From: Proteromonas lacertae
Taxonomy: Eukaryota; Sar; Bigyra; Opalinata; Proteromonadidae
Direction of reading: 5' to 3'
Length of the DNA: 64,000 bases
NCBI GenBank assembly: GCA_002245135.1
Contig: NGBS01000871.1
Location: forward strand, 372,001 to 436,000
The first letter of the stretch is position 1, and the number at the start of each line of letters is the position of its first letter. Of this stretch, positions 18,336 to 31,564 are shown piece by piece. The translations under genes and the position numbers were made by a program. The notes beneath the pieces are model-generated. The model had not been told where the DNA came from, ran no database searches, and was given only the letters and a program-made list of their open reading frames with translations.

Positions 18336-21300
18336 ATGGACAATATATACGATCCGCATAAGCGAACAGTTACATTTTATAAAATACATAAGTATTGTTT
18401 TATTGTTTTATAGTAAATAGAGATGCGGTCGATAAGTCTAATGCAAAATTGAATGCTTTAACACCTGTATTGATTATAAATAGCTAATTATGTTTTAGAT
18501 GCCTGAAACAATAGATATATTAGAACAACAGCTTAGAGAAAGACCTCACTATGTAACAAAAGGGTCCTATCCAAATTTTGGTACTTCTCGATATTTAAAT
18601 ACACCCAAATCAGTTCCAAATACATCACGAAAAAAGAATAAAGTGAATTTACCACGAATACGTCATTCATCTTCAGAATCGAGAGCTTTTGCTACAACAA
18701 ATTTAGATTATGTTCTAACACCAGCTCCAGCAAATTATGGCACATACAATTCAGAAACAAACTCAATAGAAAGTAGAAGTCCACTTCCAAGCAGTATGTA
18801 CTTATTATTAATATGTTATGTATATAGAGCCAGGTTCTCCAGTATCTCCAACACTTCCTCTAGTAGGTGAAAACCCATTACCTATCTACAATCCACTTCC
18901 ATTTTCAGAAAAAGATACATTCTGTGTTACAGCGGCAGGAAAAACATCATTTCTTAATCCTAATAAATCAGTACCAGCAATAATTAAATCAAAATACCCA
19001 AGCGAGTCATACAGAGATTTTCAATTACAAAATCGGTTGTGTTATGAGATGTTCCAGTTGAGAAAAGATCATGCATTAAAGTTCCTTCAGTTTAATAGGA
19101 AATTGCATTTAAATGACTATAGTATAGTAACTAGACAGAGATTATTAACAAATGGCTTGCTTCATAGTCCAAGAGAGCAAATTAGTTTGAATAATATAAC
19201 AGTTAGTTTAGATCATGTATTTTATAGATATTAATTTATTCTTTAATATAGATTTCTTCAAAAGGTGTATCTGAAGGTGAAGAAGTGAAAGAAGAAAAAA
19301 GAATATTCCAATGTTTCGTATGTCAAAAGATATTTGAAACTGATTATAAGTTAAGATTGCACATAATTGAGCATTATCGTGTTGCAACCCCAGATGTTGA
19401 TATATACTACCCAGAGAGTGAGATGGTAAAGAAATTAAACAAAATCGTCGAAGAATTAGAAAGACCCATTGTTAAACAAGTTCAAGATAATTGGGCATTT
19501 TTTGAATTGGCATATTTTCCAAACCCCAAATTAGTTGGTGCGAAAAGAAGATGGAAAATAAAAAGAAATAATAATAAAAAGGAAGATAATAACAGTAAAA
19601 ATGAAGAAGGAGATGGTGAAATAAAAGTTGAGTATTTAATTTCATTATTATGTTCTCCAATCTTACCAAAACCATTCGATGAAGATAATTTAGAATTTGC
19701 CATCAATCGAATTGGAAGGTATTTAGATGCAGCTGGTGAAACTAGTACAATGTCATTTGATACATTTCTAAAGTGTTTTGGACCAGCTCCACCTGCTTCT
19801 AATCAAGTGAAAAGAACAATTGATAAATTGAAAAATGATATGATTGCTGTGATTGAACCAAATTTGACATTATTTGGAACAAGTGGAAAAGCTCGAGAAG
19901 ATTTGATTAAAGAATATTTAGAGGATAAAAGTGTATATATATTTATTTATTATTATTTATTATTATTAATTAGATTGATTTACAACAAATGGAAAGAGAC
20001 ATTTATATAGATTCAATTGTCACAATGCAAGTATATATATATATATATTATTAATTTAAATAGTCATTCTTCCGTTTAGTAAAAGCCAAACTCATTGTCA
20101 AAGGAATGAATGATGATAGAAAGGCCTACAGATTGTACAAACAGAATCAACGTAAATATCTTCGATTAGTCTTAACCAGTTGGAGTAGAAGAGCGCATTA
20201 CCATCAAGAATTATTACGAAGATGTCATAGACACTTTGCATCATGGAAATTCTATTGTAAAATACAAAGACAGAAGAGATATATGTATAGAATGTGTTTC
20301 TGGCCATTATATGTGTGGAGAAGGTATGTTAGAAAGATGATGAAAGCAAGAGCAAAAGCACAATTCTTGAAGAAGATATTTGAGACTTACATTCAAATTG
20401 ATATGATTAGAAGATATAAAAGATGTGTTGATAATTGTATTATATATTATTTTATTTATTTATTTATTTATTAGCTGTGAAATTAAGAGAAATTATTGTT
20501 GGACATAGAAGAAAAATGAATAAGAGATTGTTAAAAGATGTATTCTTTTATATATATATTTATTTTTATTAATAGTGTTTCAAAGGATGGTTAGCTGTAA
20601 TATTAGATAAAAAGAGAATTATGGAGACTTGGAAGAGTAAAGGATTGTTCTTAATGAGAAAACAATTAAGTGGAAGAGTCAGGACTCCATTTTCTATATT
20701 GGCATATTATTCATATGTTAGACATTATTTAAATACAAAATATGTTTATCAGTATGATATTCATATATTCTTATTTACTGTTTAATAGAGTAACACGATA
20801 TGATTGTTCAAGTGAAGAATCACGAGTAGAATTAAAGAAACCTGAACTACCACCAGTACCATCCAAATACAACAGATTATCAATGACAATTGTCGGATTT
20901 GATGTTATCTGTAAACCAATGAGAGACAAAATGATTGAATCATTTGAACATAATCATATTTTACCTATGAAACATTATTATACACATCGATTTAGAACAT
21001 TATTAACATACTGGAAGATAGGTGCTACTGAAGCGAGAAAAGAAAAAGTTTGTTTGATTCATGGATCATTATTAATATTGAAACATGGATTTGAGAAGTG
21101 GTTAACTTATCATGTAAATTATAAAGAGAAATTAAGACAAATTGAATTGTTGAAGAAACAATTATCTGATAAATATCAAGTCAAGTTTGATGCAATTGAA
21201 TCTGAATTTAATGAAAAAGCTAGAAGAGTTAATGTATATTATATATATATATATATTATTTGTAAAATAGTCTGAGTTAGAAGGAACATTTGCTTTATTA

Positions 21301-21906
21301 ACAGTCTGTAAAATAGAATACCAACAAAGTTCTGATTATAGAGAAGGTGTAGAAAAAGAATTAGTTAATGATTTACAAAATGCAGAATTACAAGCAAGAT
21401 TCATTGAAACACAAACAGCAGAAAACCAAGCAAAAGCTGCCTTAGATGACACTCAAAAAGCATATGAAGGTTTACAAAAATCCTTAACAAATGTCTTAGA
21501 AGAAAAAGAAAAAAGAATTCAATATTATAAAGACGAAATGAATCGATTATTAGAAGAAGGTATTTATCGAATCACAGAGTTATTAGAAGGTAAAGAATCA
21601 GCAATTAGTGACTTAAGACGTGAACAAGATAATGCAGAGAGAAGAGCCAGGAGAATATTATTAGGAAAAAGACATGAAGATCGTATAGAGTACTTTGCAC
21701 AAATTAAAGATCAACAACATGAAGAACATATTCAAAGATTACAAGGTCCAGTTACTGCAGCTGAAGCGAGATCATTCTCTCAGAAGATTCATAATACAGT
21801 AAATAGTGCAATTAATGATCATAAGTTTAAAACGGATAGTACTACAACACTTACTAATGAATGGACGAATGATGCTGATACTTTGAAGAAACAACAAGAT
21901 GCAATC

Positions 21907-21947
<41 letters not shown>

Positions 21948-24309
21948 TATTGTAATAGTCTAACGAATATAAAGAGAATATAATCTCAACTGCTGAAGAT
22001 TTGAATTTCAAAAAAGGAGCCGTTATGGTTGATGTATTTTACAAAATTTCACAAGAGATTGAAAAGAAGAATATCATTCATTATCAAAAGTTATTTATTA
22101 AGAGATTGAGAATTATTATTTTAATAAAGAAAGCCAATAAAAACAGAGTAAAGAGAGAATTGAAGAGTTTGTGTAGAATATGTGCAAGATATCAATACTT
22201 ATATAAAGCTATGCCAGTGTATATATATAATATTATGATGATTCTATAATAGATATCATTGTTTAAGGACAAAATATATATGTTTCAAAAAATGGTTATT
22301 CTACATGAAGAACTTATATCAATACGAATCAAGTGGATTAAATATGAAGATTGCTCGAAGATCTCATTTCGTAAAGGAATTCTCCAAGTATTTACAGATT
22401 AGAGATAAGAATAAAGAGAATCAAAATAAACTATTTGAAATTGTATATATTTATATACCAATTAATTTATCATTATTAAATAGAAATTAAATACTTTATG
22501 GATAAGATGGAAAGAATTTACTTATACTCAAAAGTGTTATAAATCATTACTTGATTTATTCCATCAGAAACATAATATTCGATTATTAAGAAGAATCTTC
22601 TTCGCTTGGAAATTCCACTTGAAACCAAGATATGATATTAATCCAACTCACTGCTTCAAAGAATTGAATATTGTTTATGATTTACAGAGATATAAATCAA
22701 AATATTTGATGGTTGTATGAATATAAATAATATAAATAATATATATATATATATTTAAAATAGATTCATCGTAATTATTCTCAGGTAATTAGAAAAAGAA
22801 ATGAAGATGAAAGTAGAAGATTACAAGAAATTAATGAACATAAACAGACACTTAGAAAATTACAACAAAAACAATCTGAGAAAATCGATGCAAGACTTAA
22901 AATGGAAAAGAGATTACTATTCTCAGAATTTGTGGATAGAAAAATATCAAAGTATATATTTACTATTATATATATATTTATTTATTAATAATAGTCGTCG
23001 TGATGAAGAAACTGAAATATTCGGTGGTGGATGGAATGGTGCAACAATCTCAGATCCTGTCATGCCTTTAAGAGAAAAAGTTAAAGAGATAATCATCTAC
23101 ACTAGTTATACAGTAGAAGGCTTACAAATGATAACTACTGATTTAGCGCAAGATGTTGCTTTACTATTTCATGGGAAATACAATAGCCAATCATCAACTA
23201 AAGAAATATTTGAACTTAACTACAACGAACATCTTATAGCAATGGATATTTCAGCTACAAATCTAATAGGAGCAGTTCGATTCTATACTTCAAAAGGAAG
23301 AGTAAGTAAATGGTATGGTAAAGGAATTGTCAAACCTTATCATAAGGTAGGTGATTTAGAAGCATGTCGAGGAAGAATTAGTGATTGTACAACCACAATT
23401 ATTGGATTTATCACACGTAGTACTGCTGATGATATAGCTGGCTTAGGTATTAGATTAAGAAAAGTGGTAGAACAGAAAGTATTTATGAATTGTTTCCATG
23501 AAATTAATATGAATGTCTCTCAGAAGAAACAAGATGAAGATGATGAAGAATTATTAACAACAATAATACGTATGAGATCATGTGATGTAAAAGCAATATT
23601 ACGTAGAGCACAAAACTTAGCGAAGAGAGTGAAGAAAGGCGAAGGAGATGTTCCAGAAGAATTGAAATCCTTAAAAATTGCATTTCATTTATCAGAATGG
23701 TTTTTTAATGCTTTAACTCCTGGATTAGTCAGAGCTCCAACTATACAAGAGGAATCAGAAGGCAGACAGTTGGTATATCAAGGAAAAGATTTACTCGATA
23801 AAGCTAAGGAAAGAATGGATGAAGCTGAATTAATACTTGAAAATATAAAACAGTATGTGAATGACGAAAATGAAGATTTTGATATGAAGTTAGGGTTGTT
23901 AGGTACTAGACAGCAGAAACAGATTATGCAGATAGCTAATCAGGCAAGAGATTTGAAGAAACAAGCAAAAGAGTTGGAAGAAAGAGGAAATGCGTTGATA
24001 AAAGAAGGACAGGATAAAATGCCTAAATTCAATGTTACTACTAGTATATTTTGTATATTTATTTATATCAATAGAATTCAGAGAATACTTTGAGAAATTG
24101 TATCGATTGTCAAGAACATTGTTTGTGCTTAAGCAGAGTGGTGTTGATGTCAATAAATTGGTTGAAGAAACTGAAGTATTTTTATATTTGTTGTTTATTC
24201 ATAATAGGATCAAGAATTTAATTTAGATGAGTTTGAAGAAGAAATTAAATCATTGAAGATTCAACAGTCTGCGTTATTATTACTTCATAGAGATGAAGGG
24301 GTTTTGTAA
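18336..24309 (+). CDS. Sfi1-like W-repeat protein with C2H2 finger and jacalin-like domain
   Basis: This is one 18-exon gene encoding 1779 aa. Introns run 18392-18420, 18467-18498, 18794-18827, 19217-19251, 19933-19973, 20031-20063, 20437-20474, 20540-20575, 20752-20788, 21234-21270, 21907-21958, 22219-22252, 22443-22483, 22715-22763, 22952-22994, 24044-24074 and 24176-24207; all are GTAT...TAG and the frame is preserved. A canonical C2H2 finger (C-x2-C-x12-H-x3-H) sits at about residues 283-303. Blocks at about 510-860 and 1075-1300 carry the short helical repeats with a Trp every 20-30 residues (F-x-x-W-K and similar) seen in centrin-binding Sfi1 proteins. Coiled coil fills 860-1070. Residues of about 1363-1500 look like a jacalin beta-prism (FGGGWNG, then HGKY, then a V-R-F-Y-T-S-K-G-R strand), followed by more helix. 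The likely site is basal body or centrosome. Function is inferred from repeat type; exon structure is strong. Confidence 0.75.
21909..21942 (+). repeat. TA dinucleotide repeat inside an intron
   Basis: An almost pure TA run fills most of the 52-nt intron 21907-21958 of the Sfi1-like gene. It accounts for this intron being longer than most of its neighbours. Confidence 0.85.
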
Positions 24310-24517
24310 ATTAATATATATTATATTTTATGTACTATTTCGTTGTGTAATTTGGGGAAATGCTAAATGTTATTCATTCACTGCTTATCTCACAACAATC
24401 GTTTTTAATATTATCAAACCTGTTCAAGCCTTTTTTATCGTTTTTTTAATTTCAAGATTTTCTATAACTTCTACTTATTTATTAAACATATTTATATTTG
24501 AATAGTTATCTTTATAA

Positions 24518-27500
24518 ATGCCATCGTATGATTAACATATTTTTATTTTTGTAATGTTAGTAAGGATTTAATTTTTGATGAATACAATTTCTTCACCAAT
24601 GGAAGGTCATACAGATTCTCTGAAAATTCATTATTTATTTTTGACACAGATAGTAGGTTTCGTAAGATTTGTGTTAAAATAGTAACACACAAAATCTTTG
24701 ATATTTTTATACTACTGCTTATATTGCTTAATTCAATTTTATTGGCAATAGGAGATTATAATTGTGTTGATCTAAAGACTTTAGTATATTCAGTGGTGTT
24801 AATATATGTATATAGTCTCCAACACATGCTGGTATTAATCCATACACATTAGAAAAATGCAAATCATTTCGAAATAGTTTTTCTGATGAATTAGATCTTC
24901 CTTTCACTATTATATTCACATTAGAATGTGTTTTGAAAATAGTTGCAATGGGATTTATATTAGGAAAGTATATATTTTCATTTGTATATATTTATTATTT
25001 ATATAGAGGTTCTTATTTAAGAGATGGTTGGAATTGGATTGATTTTATTGTGGTAGTAACAAGCTTATTATCAAGTCTTCCAGGATTTCCTAAGATCTCT
25101 TTCGTAAGAGCACTTCGAGTTTTAAGGCCTTTAAGAACATTAAATAGAGTTCCAAGAATGAAACTGCTTATAACAGCTTTATTAACTTCAATACCAGATT
25201 TAGCAAATGTATTGGTTTTATTAGTTTTTGTTTTTGCTATTTTTGGTATTTTAGCACTTAATTTTTTGATTGGAACAACTCATTATAGATGCAGATTAAC
25301 TCCATATCCTATAGCTGTGAATAAAACACTTTATAGTATTTATACAGATTTAGAAATGGATTGGTATACTGATGGTAAACCAAATAATTCAATAGTTTAT
25401 GATATTATTTATAATAGAGAAAAATTTCCATTTTGTCATTATGATAATAATGTATCAGCTATTATTCCATTGGATGATAAATCATGGAATCAAGGTACTT
25501 CTGATTGGACAACACCTCGAACTTGTGTTTGGCCAACTGATCAAGAAACAATACGATTATGTGGTGATAAGAATGGAGGTGATTATAAATGTCCAAGTAA
25601 TATGTATTGTGAATCAAATTATGATAATTATGGCAATCCAAGATTTGTATCAGATGTAAGGAATTACATGCAAGAAGCGACTTTCTATGAAGAATTTGGT
25701 TATGGTTATCCTATCTTTGATAATATAGGAGATGTAGCAATGTCTGTTATTCAAGCATTGACATTAGAAGGTTGGAGTGATTTGATGTATGCTTATATGG
25801 ATTGCTATTCACAATGGTTTCCTATTATTTGGTATTGTTTATTAGTTATTTGTGGTAATTATTTTGTATTAAACTTAATGTTAGCTGTTATTTTCACCAA
25901 ATTTAATGAAGCTCAAGAAGAATCAAGGCTTATGAAGAAGTTAGAACTACAAACTAAAAATCAAAATAGTGCTATTTATAAAGCAAGAACAAGTCAACAA
26001 ATCAGACAATTATATGATCAACCAAACTTCATAAGAAGATGGTGTTATAGAATATCAAGTCATTCTTATTTTCAAGCTTTTATTATATTATGTATTTTGA
26101 TTAATTCTGTTACATTGGCACTTGATAAATACCCGCCAAATGATGCAATGACAGCAAAAGCAGAATATATTAACTTTACATTAACCTGTATATTTATGTT
26201 AGAAATGGTATTGAAATTAATTGGATATGGTCCATTCTTATATGTAAAAGATGGTTTTAATATATTTGATGCAATTATTGTAATTGTTAGTATTGTTGAA
26301 TTGATTATGGTTCCTCCTGAATTTTTAGTTGCAACAGGTGAAATGAATACTTCAGGTATATCAGCTTTGAGAACATTTAGATTGTTTCGTTTATTCAAAT
26401 TAGCAAGATCATGGAAATCTTTGCAAGAGATTTTAAAAACATTAGGAAAATCAGTTGAAGATATTTTAAACTTTTCTGTTTTATTGATGTTATATATGTT
26501 TGTTGAAACATTAACAGGATGTACATTTTTTTCACATTTATTTCATTTTGATCCAGTTAGTGGTTATGTTATTCATATTCAAGAAGAAGGATATCTTGAA
26601 GCAGATATTCCACGATCTAGATATGATGATTTTTATTATTCATTAATGACAGTTTTTCAACATTTGGCTGTTGATAATTATAACTTAGTAATGTATGATC
26701 AAAGAAGAGCTACAACTTGGGTGAGTGAAATTTATACATTCAATTTGATTATTGTTGGTAATTGGGTTGTATTGAACTTATTCTTAGCTATCTTACTTGG
26801 TAATTTCGATGAAGGTGATACATTCTCAACATCAAAAGGTGATTCAACAATGAGTAGAATGGTAAAATCAGTTTATAAAGGTGTAAAATTTGTGGTTTGT
26901 TGTTGTAGAAGATCAAAAGTTGCTCCAGATTCATCAACAACTATGTCAACTCAAGAAGGGTCAGTTCATGTTACTAGTCAAGAAAGCATGTCATTAAAAC
27001 ATTCAACAAGTGCACTTGAAATAAAAGTAACAAACGCTGGTTCTCCTCGTCTATTTAAGCATGTTTCATCATTAGGATTAGTGGGTGATAATAATAATAG
27101 TGTCACAGCTGGTATTCCTGCTACCCCAAATAAGGGACTTTTAAAAGCAGCAAATTATGATAAACATAAACCAAGAATTAATACTAATCTTAGTCGTGGT
27201 CCATCCAGACAAAATTCAACAATCAGTCCTCATGATAATGATGAATTAGTAATTAATACACCTAACAACAACCATTCTAGTATGAGTAATAATCTTCCAT
27301 TGAAAAGATCAGCGACTGCTGATAAAAGAGGAATTTTATTATTAAAAGCACAACAAGTAAATTTATTTATTTTTTATTTATTTATTTTATAGAAAATTGA
27401 TGGTACTACCGTTACATCTTCCACTCCAATGTCAAGAACAACAAGTATGATGAATGTAAAAGATAAAAAGAAAAATGATCTAAAAAATATTACAGCTGCT

Positions 27501-30176
27501 GCATTTTTAAAGAAACAAAGATTAGAAACACAGAGATCAGCAGTTTCTACTCCACAAAAATCTGGAATGTTTAGTAAATCTACAACTCCCAGAAAAAGTA
27601 AAAGCAGCAGAATGTCTTCAGGTACTTCTATGAGTAGTGATAGTGGTGATGATGTTACAGCTGATTATTTTATGACAAACATGTCAGTAACTGATGATAC
27701 AAAAATACCAATAGAAGGAAAAGCATTCTTTTTATTATCACCAGATAATTGGTTAAGAGAACATATAGCTGGAATGGTACAAACTAAAATATTTGATAAT
27801 ATTGTTCTTGCACTTATTTTGATTAGTTCAGTATGTTTAGCAATAGAAAATCCACTTCGTGATCCTGATAGTGTTATTTCTGATATTTTAGAAGTTCTTG
27901 ATATTGTTTTGACTGTATTATTTGCCATTGAAATGGTAATGAAAATGATAACTTATGGTTTGATTCTAGGTCAACATGCTTATTTAAGAAGTGCTTGGAA
28001 TTTTCTTGATTGTTTTGTGGTTATTGTTTCAATATTAGCTTTAATTCCATCAGTAAGTGTAAGTTCAAATTTAACTGCTTTAAGAGCATTACGTACATTT
28101 AGAGCATTAAGACCTTTAAGAATGATTAGTAGAAATCCTGGTTTGAAATTAGTTGTTAATGCATTAATATCATCAGTGCCAGGTATTGTAAATGTTGCAT
28201 TGATTGCTTTGTTGATATTCTTAATATTCTCAATTGTTGGTGTTAATTATATGAAAGGTTTGAATGGTGGTTGTATGGGTGATTGTTTTGATGCATTAAG
28301 TGAAGATCAAGTTGATTTAATTACATATCCAAGATATTATAGTAATTTAACAGATGCAGAAAGATTATGGGGTGATGGAAGTTATAAAGGTAAAAAATCA
28401 AAAGCTGTTTGTGAATGGATGGGATGTGAATGGAATGAAGAATTTCATTGTCCACAAAACTTTAATAATGTATTTCAAGCATTATCAACATTCTTTCAAT
28501 TAATTACAACAGAAGGATGGATGGATGTAATGTATATAGCTACAGATGGAAGAGGAATTGGTATGCAACCTATTCCTGATAGTCAAATTGCTTGGTCATT
28601 CTTTTTTATGGCATTTATTGTTGTTGGTGCATTCTTCGTATTGAATCTATTTACTGGTGTTGTGATTGATAATTTCAATAATATGAAAAGAAAATTAGGT
28701 AAAGATCATGTGTTTTTAACAGATGAACAAAGAGAATGGGTAGAATTACAAGAAGCATTATTAGCAATGAAAGTACAAAGACCTTTAAAAAGACCAAAGA
28801 GTAGATTTAGAAGAAGATGTTTCAATTTGATAAGATCAACTATATTTGATTGGGTTATAATGATTTCCATTATCATTAACACAGTTTTCATGGCAGCTAA
28901 ATCATTTGGTGAACCACATGAGTTTACAAAAGCCGTAGAAATATTGAATTATATATTTGCTAGTCTTTTCACAATAGAAATGATATTGAAGTTACTTGGA
29001 CTTGGTTTAAAACAATATTTTAGTGATGGTTGGAATATATTTGATTTCTTAGTTACTATTGGTTCTGATATTGGTATTATATTACAATTGACGATGGGTA
29101 ATGCAAATCTTAGTGCATTATTAGTTGTAAGAACATTTAGAATTGGTAGAGTATTTAGATTAGTTCAATCTGCAAAAGCACTTCGAACATTATTCAATAC
29201 ATTAGTTTTGACTTTACCATCAATGGCAAATGTAACAGGTATTTTAATATTAATGTTTTTCATCTTTGCTGTGATGGGAGTTCAATTATTTGCAACAGTA
29301 AAAAATGGTGTAGTTTTGAATTATGCAATTCATTTCCGATCATTTGGTAGATCATTCTTAACACTATTCAGATGTGCTACTGGTGAAATTTGGGATTTAT
29401 TGATGTATGATTGTTTGAATAGTGAAGAATGTGATCCTAATTTAACATATAATCCACATATGTGTGGTTTTAATGATAGTCCTGATTGTATTCCATTAAA
29501 TGGATGTGGTACTTGGATGGCTTATATATTTTTCTTTGGTTTTACCACAGTAGTAACATTTGTACTTTTACAATTATTTATTGGAGTTATTCTTGATGGA
29601 TTTGGTAATATTTCTAACTCTGAGAATGCAAAATTAACTCCAGAACAATATGATCAATTTGTAACAGCTTGGAATCGTATATTAATTATTATATATATCT
29701 TTTATTAAATAGAAATTGATGTTGATGCAAAATGTTCAATTCCTTTATCTCAAATTGATGATTTATTTCTTCTTATTCCGCCTCCAATGGGCTTTGGTGA
29801 AGGAATAATTGGACCAGATCTGAGAGAAAGAATCTCAAAACTTCGAATTCCTATGTATAAAAGAGGTGGTGATGAACCAAGAGTTTATTTCAGTGATGTT
29901 GTTTTAGCATGTGCCAGAAGAATTGTTGAAGATGATTTAAGAGAGAGAGGAGTTGAAGATATTGATTTAGATTTACCACCAGAACATAGAGCCAATAAAG
30001 CCTGGAAAAAGAAATTTAAAAAGCTGAAGCATGTTACTGATAAGGATATTGTATATAATATTCAACATTATGCTGCTGTTTATAAATTACTATCTGCTTA
30101 TCATTGTTATAAATTCAGAAAACAAATGATGATTCAAGAAGAATTAAGTCCTAAAATTCCTCCTATCGATTTGTAA
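24518..30176 (+). CDS. Four-domain voltage-gated cation channel alpha subunit (Cav/Nav type)
   Basis: There are six exons: 24518-24525, 24561-24783, 24816-24967, 25007-27356, 27393-29676 and 29713-30176. The product is 1826 aa. The first exon is only 8 nt, and the start was chosen because its splice restores the frame. Four homologous 6-TM domains begin near residues 55, 475, 1035 and 1390, each with an Arg-rich S4: VRALRVLRPLRTL, LRTFRLFRLFKLAR, LRALRTFRALRPLR and VRTFRIGRVFRL. Pore-loop selectivity positions read TLEGW (I), AVDNY (II), TTEGW (III) and TGEIW (IV), that is E/D/E/E, which resembles calcium channels (EEEE) rather than animal sodium channels (DEKA). Domain II lacks the Trp after the acidic residue. 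The II-III linker (about 745-1020) is Ser/Thr-rich. The C-terminus has an EF-hand-like and an IQ-like stretch (YKLLSAYHCYKFRKQ). A plausible role is calcium entry at the plasma or ciliary membrane. Confidence 0.93.
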
Positions 30177-30288
30177 ATTAATATAGAAATAAAAATAGTT
30201 ATAAATCTATCTATATATTCATATGATAATCTGTGTTTCGTAATGCAAACAAATACATTTTAAACACTTTCTCAAACATTGCTTGAAA

Positions 30289-30610
30289 ATGAATAATCCA
30301 TTAACTTACGAACAAAGGAATTATTACTGCTCTAAATTCGCTGATTATTATAGAAAGTATACTATCATTTGAATAATTGTATAGATTACACGGCTTAACA
30401 GAAGATGACAAAAGAATCCTAAATAAACTAGCTATCAGTCAATTCTTATCATCAGCTGTCTATGGAGCATTTATAGGTTTCATAGGCTCTACTACAAGAT
30501 CCAAAATAGTCATTTCAGTAGTAACTACTGCTTTGGTGTATATGAATGATCCAATAAAGTATGAGTTTATGAGAAAAAGTACTCCATATTATTATGCAAT
30601 CAATTCATAG
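30289..30610 (+). CDS. Small membrane protein, 97 aa (or N-terminus of a longer one)
   Basis: There are two exons, 30289-30356 and 30385-30610, with a 28-nt intron. The product has a hydrophilic N-terminus and a hydrophobic, Gly-rich hairpin (AVYGAFIGFIGS, then IVISVVTTALVYM) suited to one or two membrane passes, then MRKSTPYYYAINS and a TAG stop. I recognise no family. The last 18 bases overlap a GTATAAT intron donor used by the next model. A 79-nt intron from the GTACTCC at 30574 to 30652 would instead remove the stop and fuse this exon in frame to the downstream one (30653-31480). The two readings cannot be separated without cDNA. Confidence 0.55.
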
Positions 30611-31480
30611 TATAATAATACAAATTATTCTAAAAATCTAGTTACAATATAGCAGGTCGAGTAACAAAACAATTTCCAGAAGTGAAATTATCTCTAAATA
30701 CTAAATCGACACCCAATCAACCTCTAACATTTATAGATAAATATGTTTATGGTTTTTCAGATGTTAAACAAATACCATTAGATGTTTTAAATTCTACTGA
30801 TCCTTTATTACAATATCTTAGGCATTTGCCATTAACAAGTGAACATCATAAATTAATGAATCAAGACGTGCCACTTTATAATTTAGATTATAGTGATTAT
30901 GATAGAATAACAAATTATCCAAAGATTATATCAAATGATAAAAGCAGTATGTTTCTACTTAATGAAAACAGTAATACTATAACATTCATTGCAAATTCAT
31001 CTTCAATGGATAATAATAATAATAAAGCAATAGAAAAACTTGTTGAAAATGAAAATCAAAGTAAATTCAATAATATAAAGAATAATCAAAGTGAAACAAA
31101 CGAAGATAATAGAATAATAATACATAAAAATGAAAATGTTGAGAATGAAGAAATAAAGAATGATATTGTGATTAATTTAAATGAAATTGGCAATAATGAT
31201 GATTTATACGATAAATATTCTTCCAGTTATTCGTATTATCCAACATTTTCTCCAACTATTCATGATCATGGTATATATTTTATGATTATATTTTAATTTT
31301 ATAGAAGAAGATATTTCTTTGAGTGAATATTTGGATGAGAGAAATAAAACTGATGGAGAACATTCTATGAGAATAATTGATCCTATAAAAGAGAAGAAGA
31401 AGAAATATATCAAAGCATTAAGTGATGGAGATGAATGGGCTGTGAAATATTATGAATATAATGAAGCTAAAAGAAAATAA
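30594..31480 (+). CDS. Asn/Glu-rich hydrophilic protein, about 269 aa
   Basis: The model has exons 30594-30609, 30653-31270 and 31305-31480 with 43- and 34-nt introns; the spliced frame is open to TAA. The first exon lies inside the 3' end of the upstream 97-codon gene in another frame, so either the two genes overlap or both regions are one gene with an alternative intron. The product starts with a moderately ordered region (to about residue 100), has an Asn/Glu/Ile low-complexity middle, and ends with a charged Lys-rich segment. There is no signal peptide or membrane segment in this part, and no recognised domain. The 3' end is only 84 bp from the convergent giant surface-protein gene. Confidence 0.55.
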
Positions 31481-31564
31481 AACTAATTAATTGAGTATAA
31501 AAACAATTTAAGAATAACATGGTTATATAATAATAAAAATAATATCATAAACTAAAACAGATGT

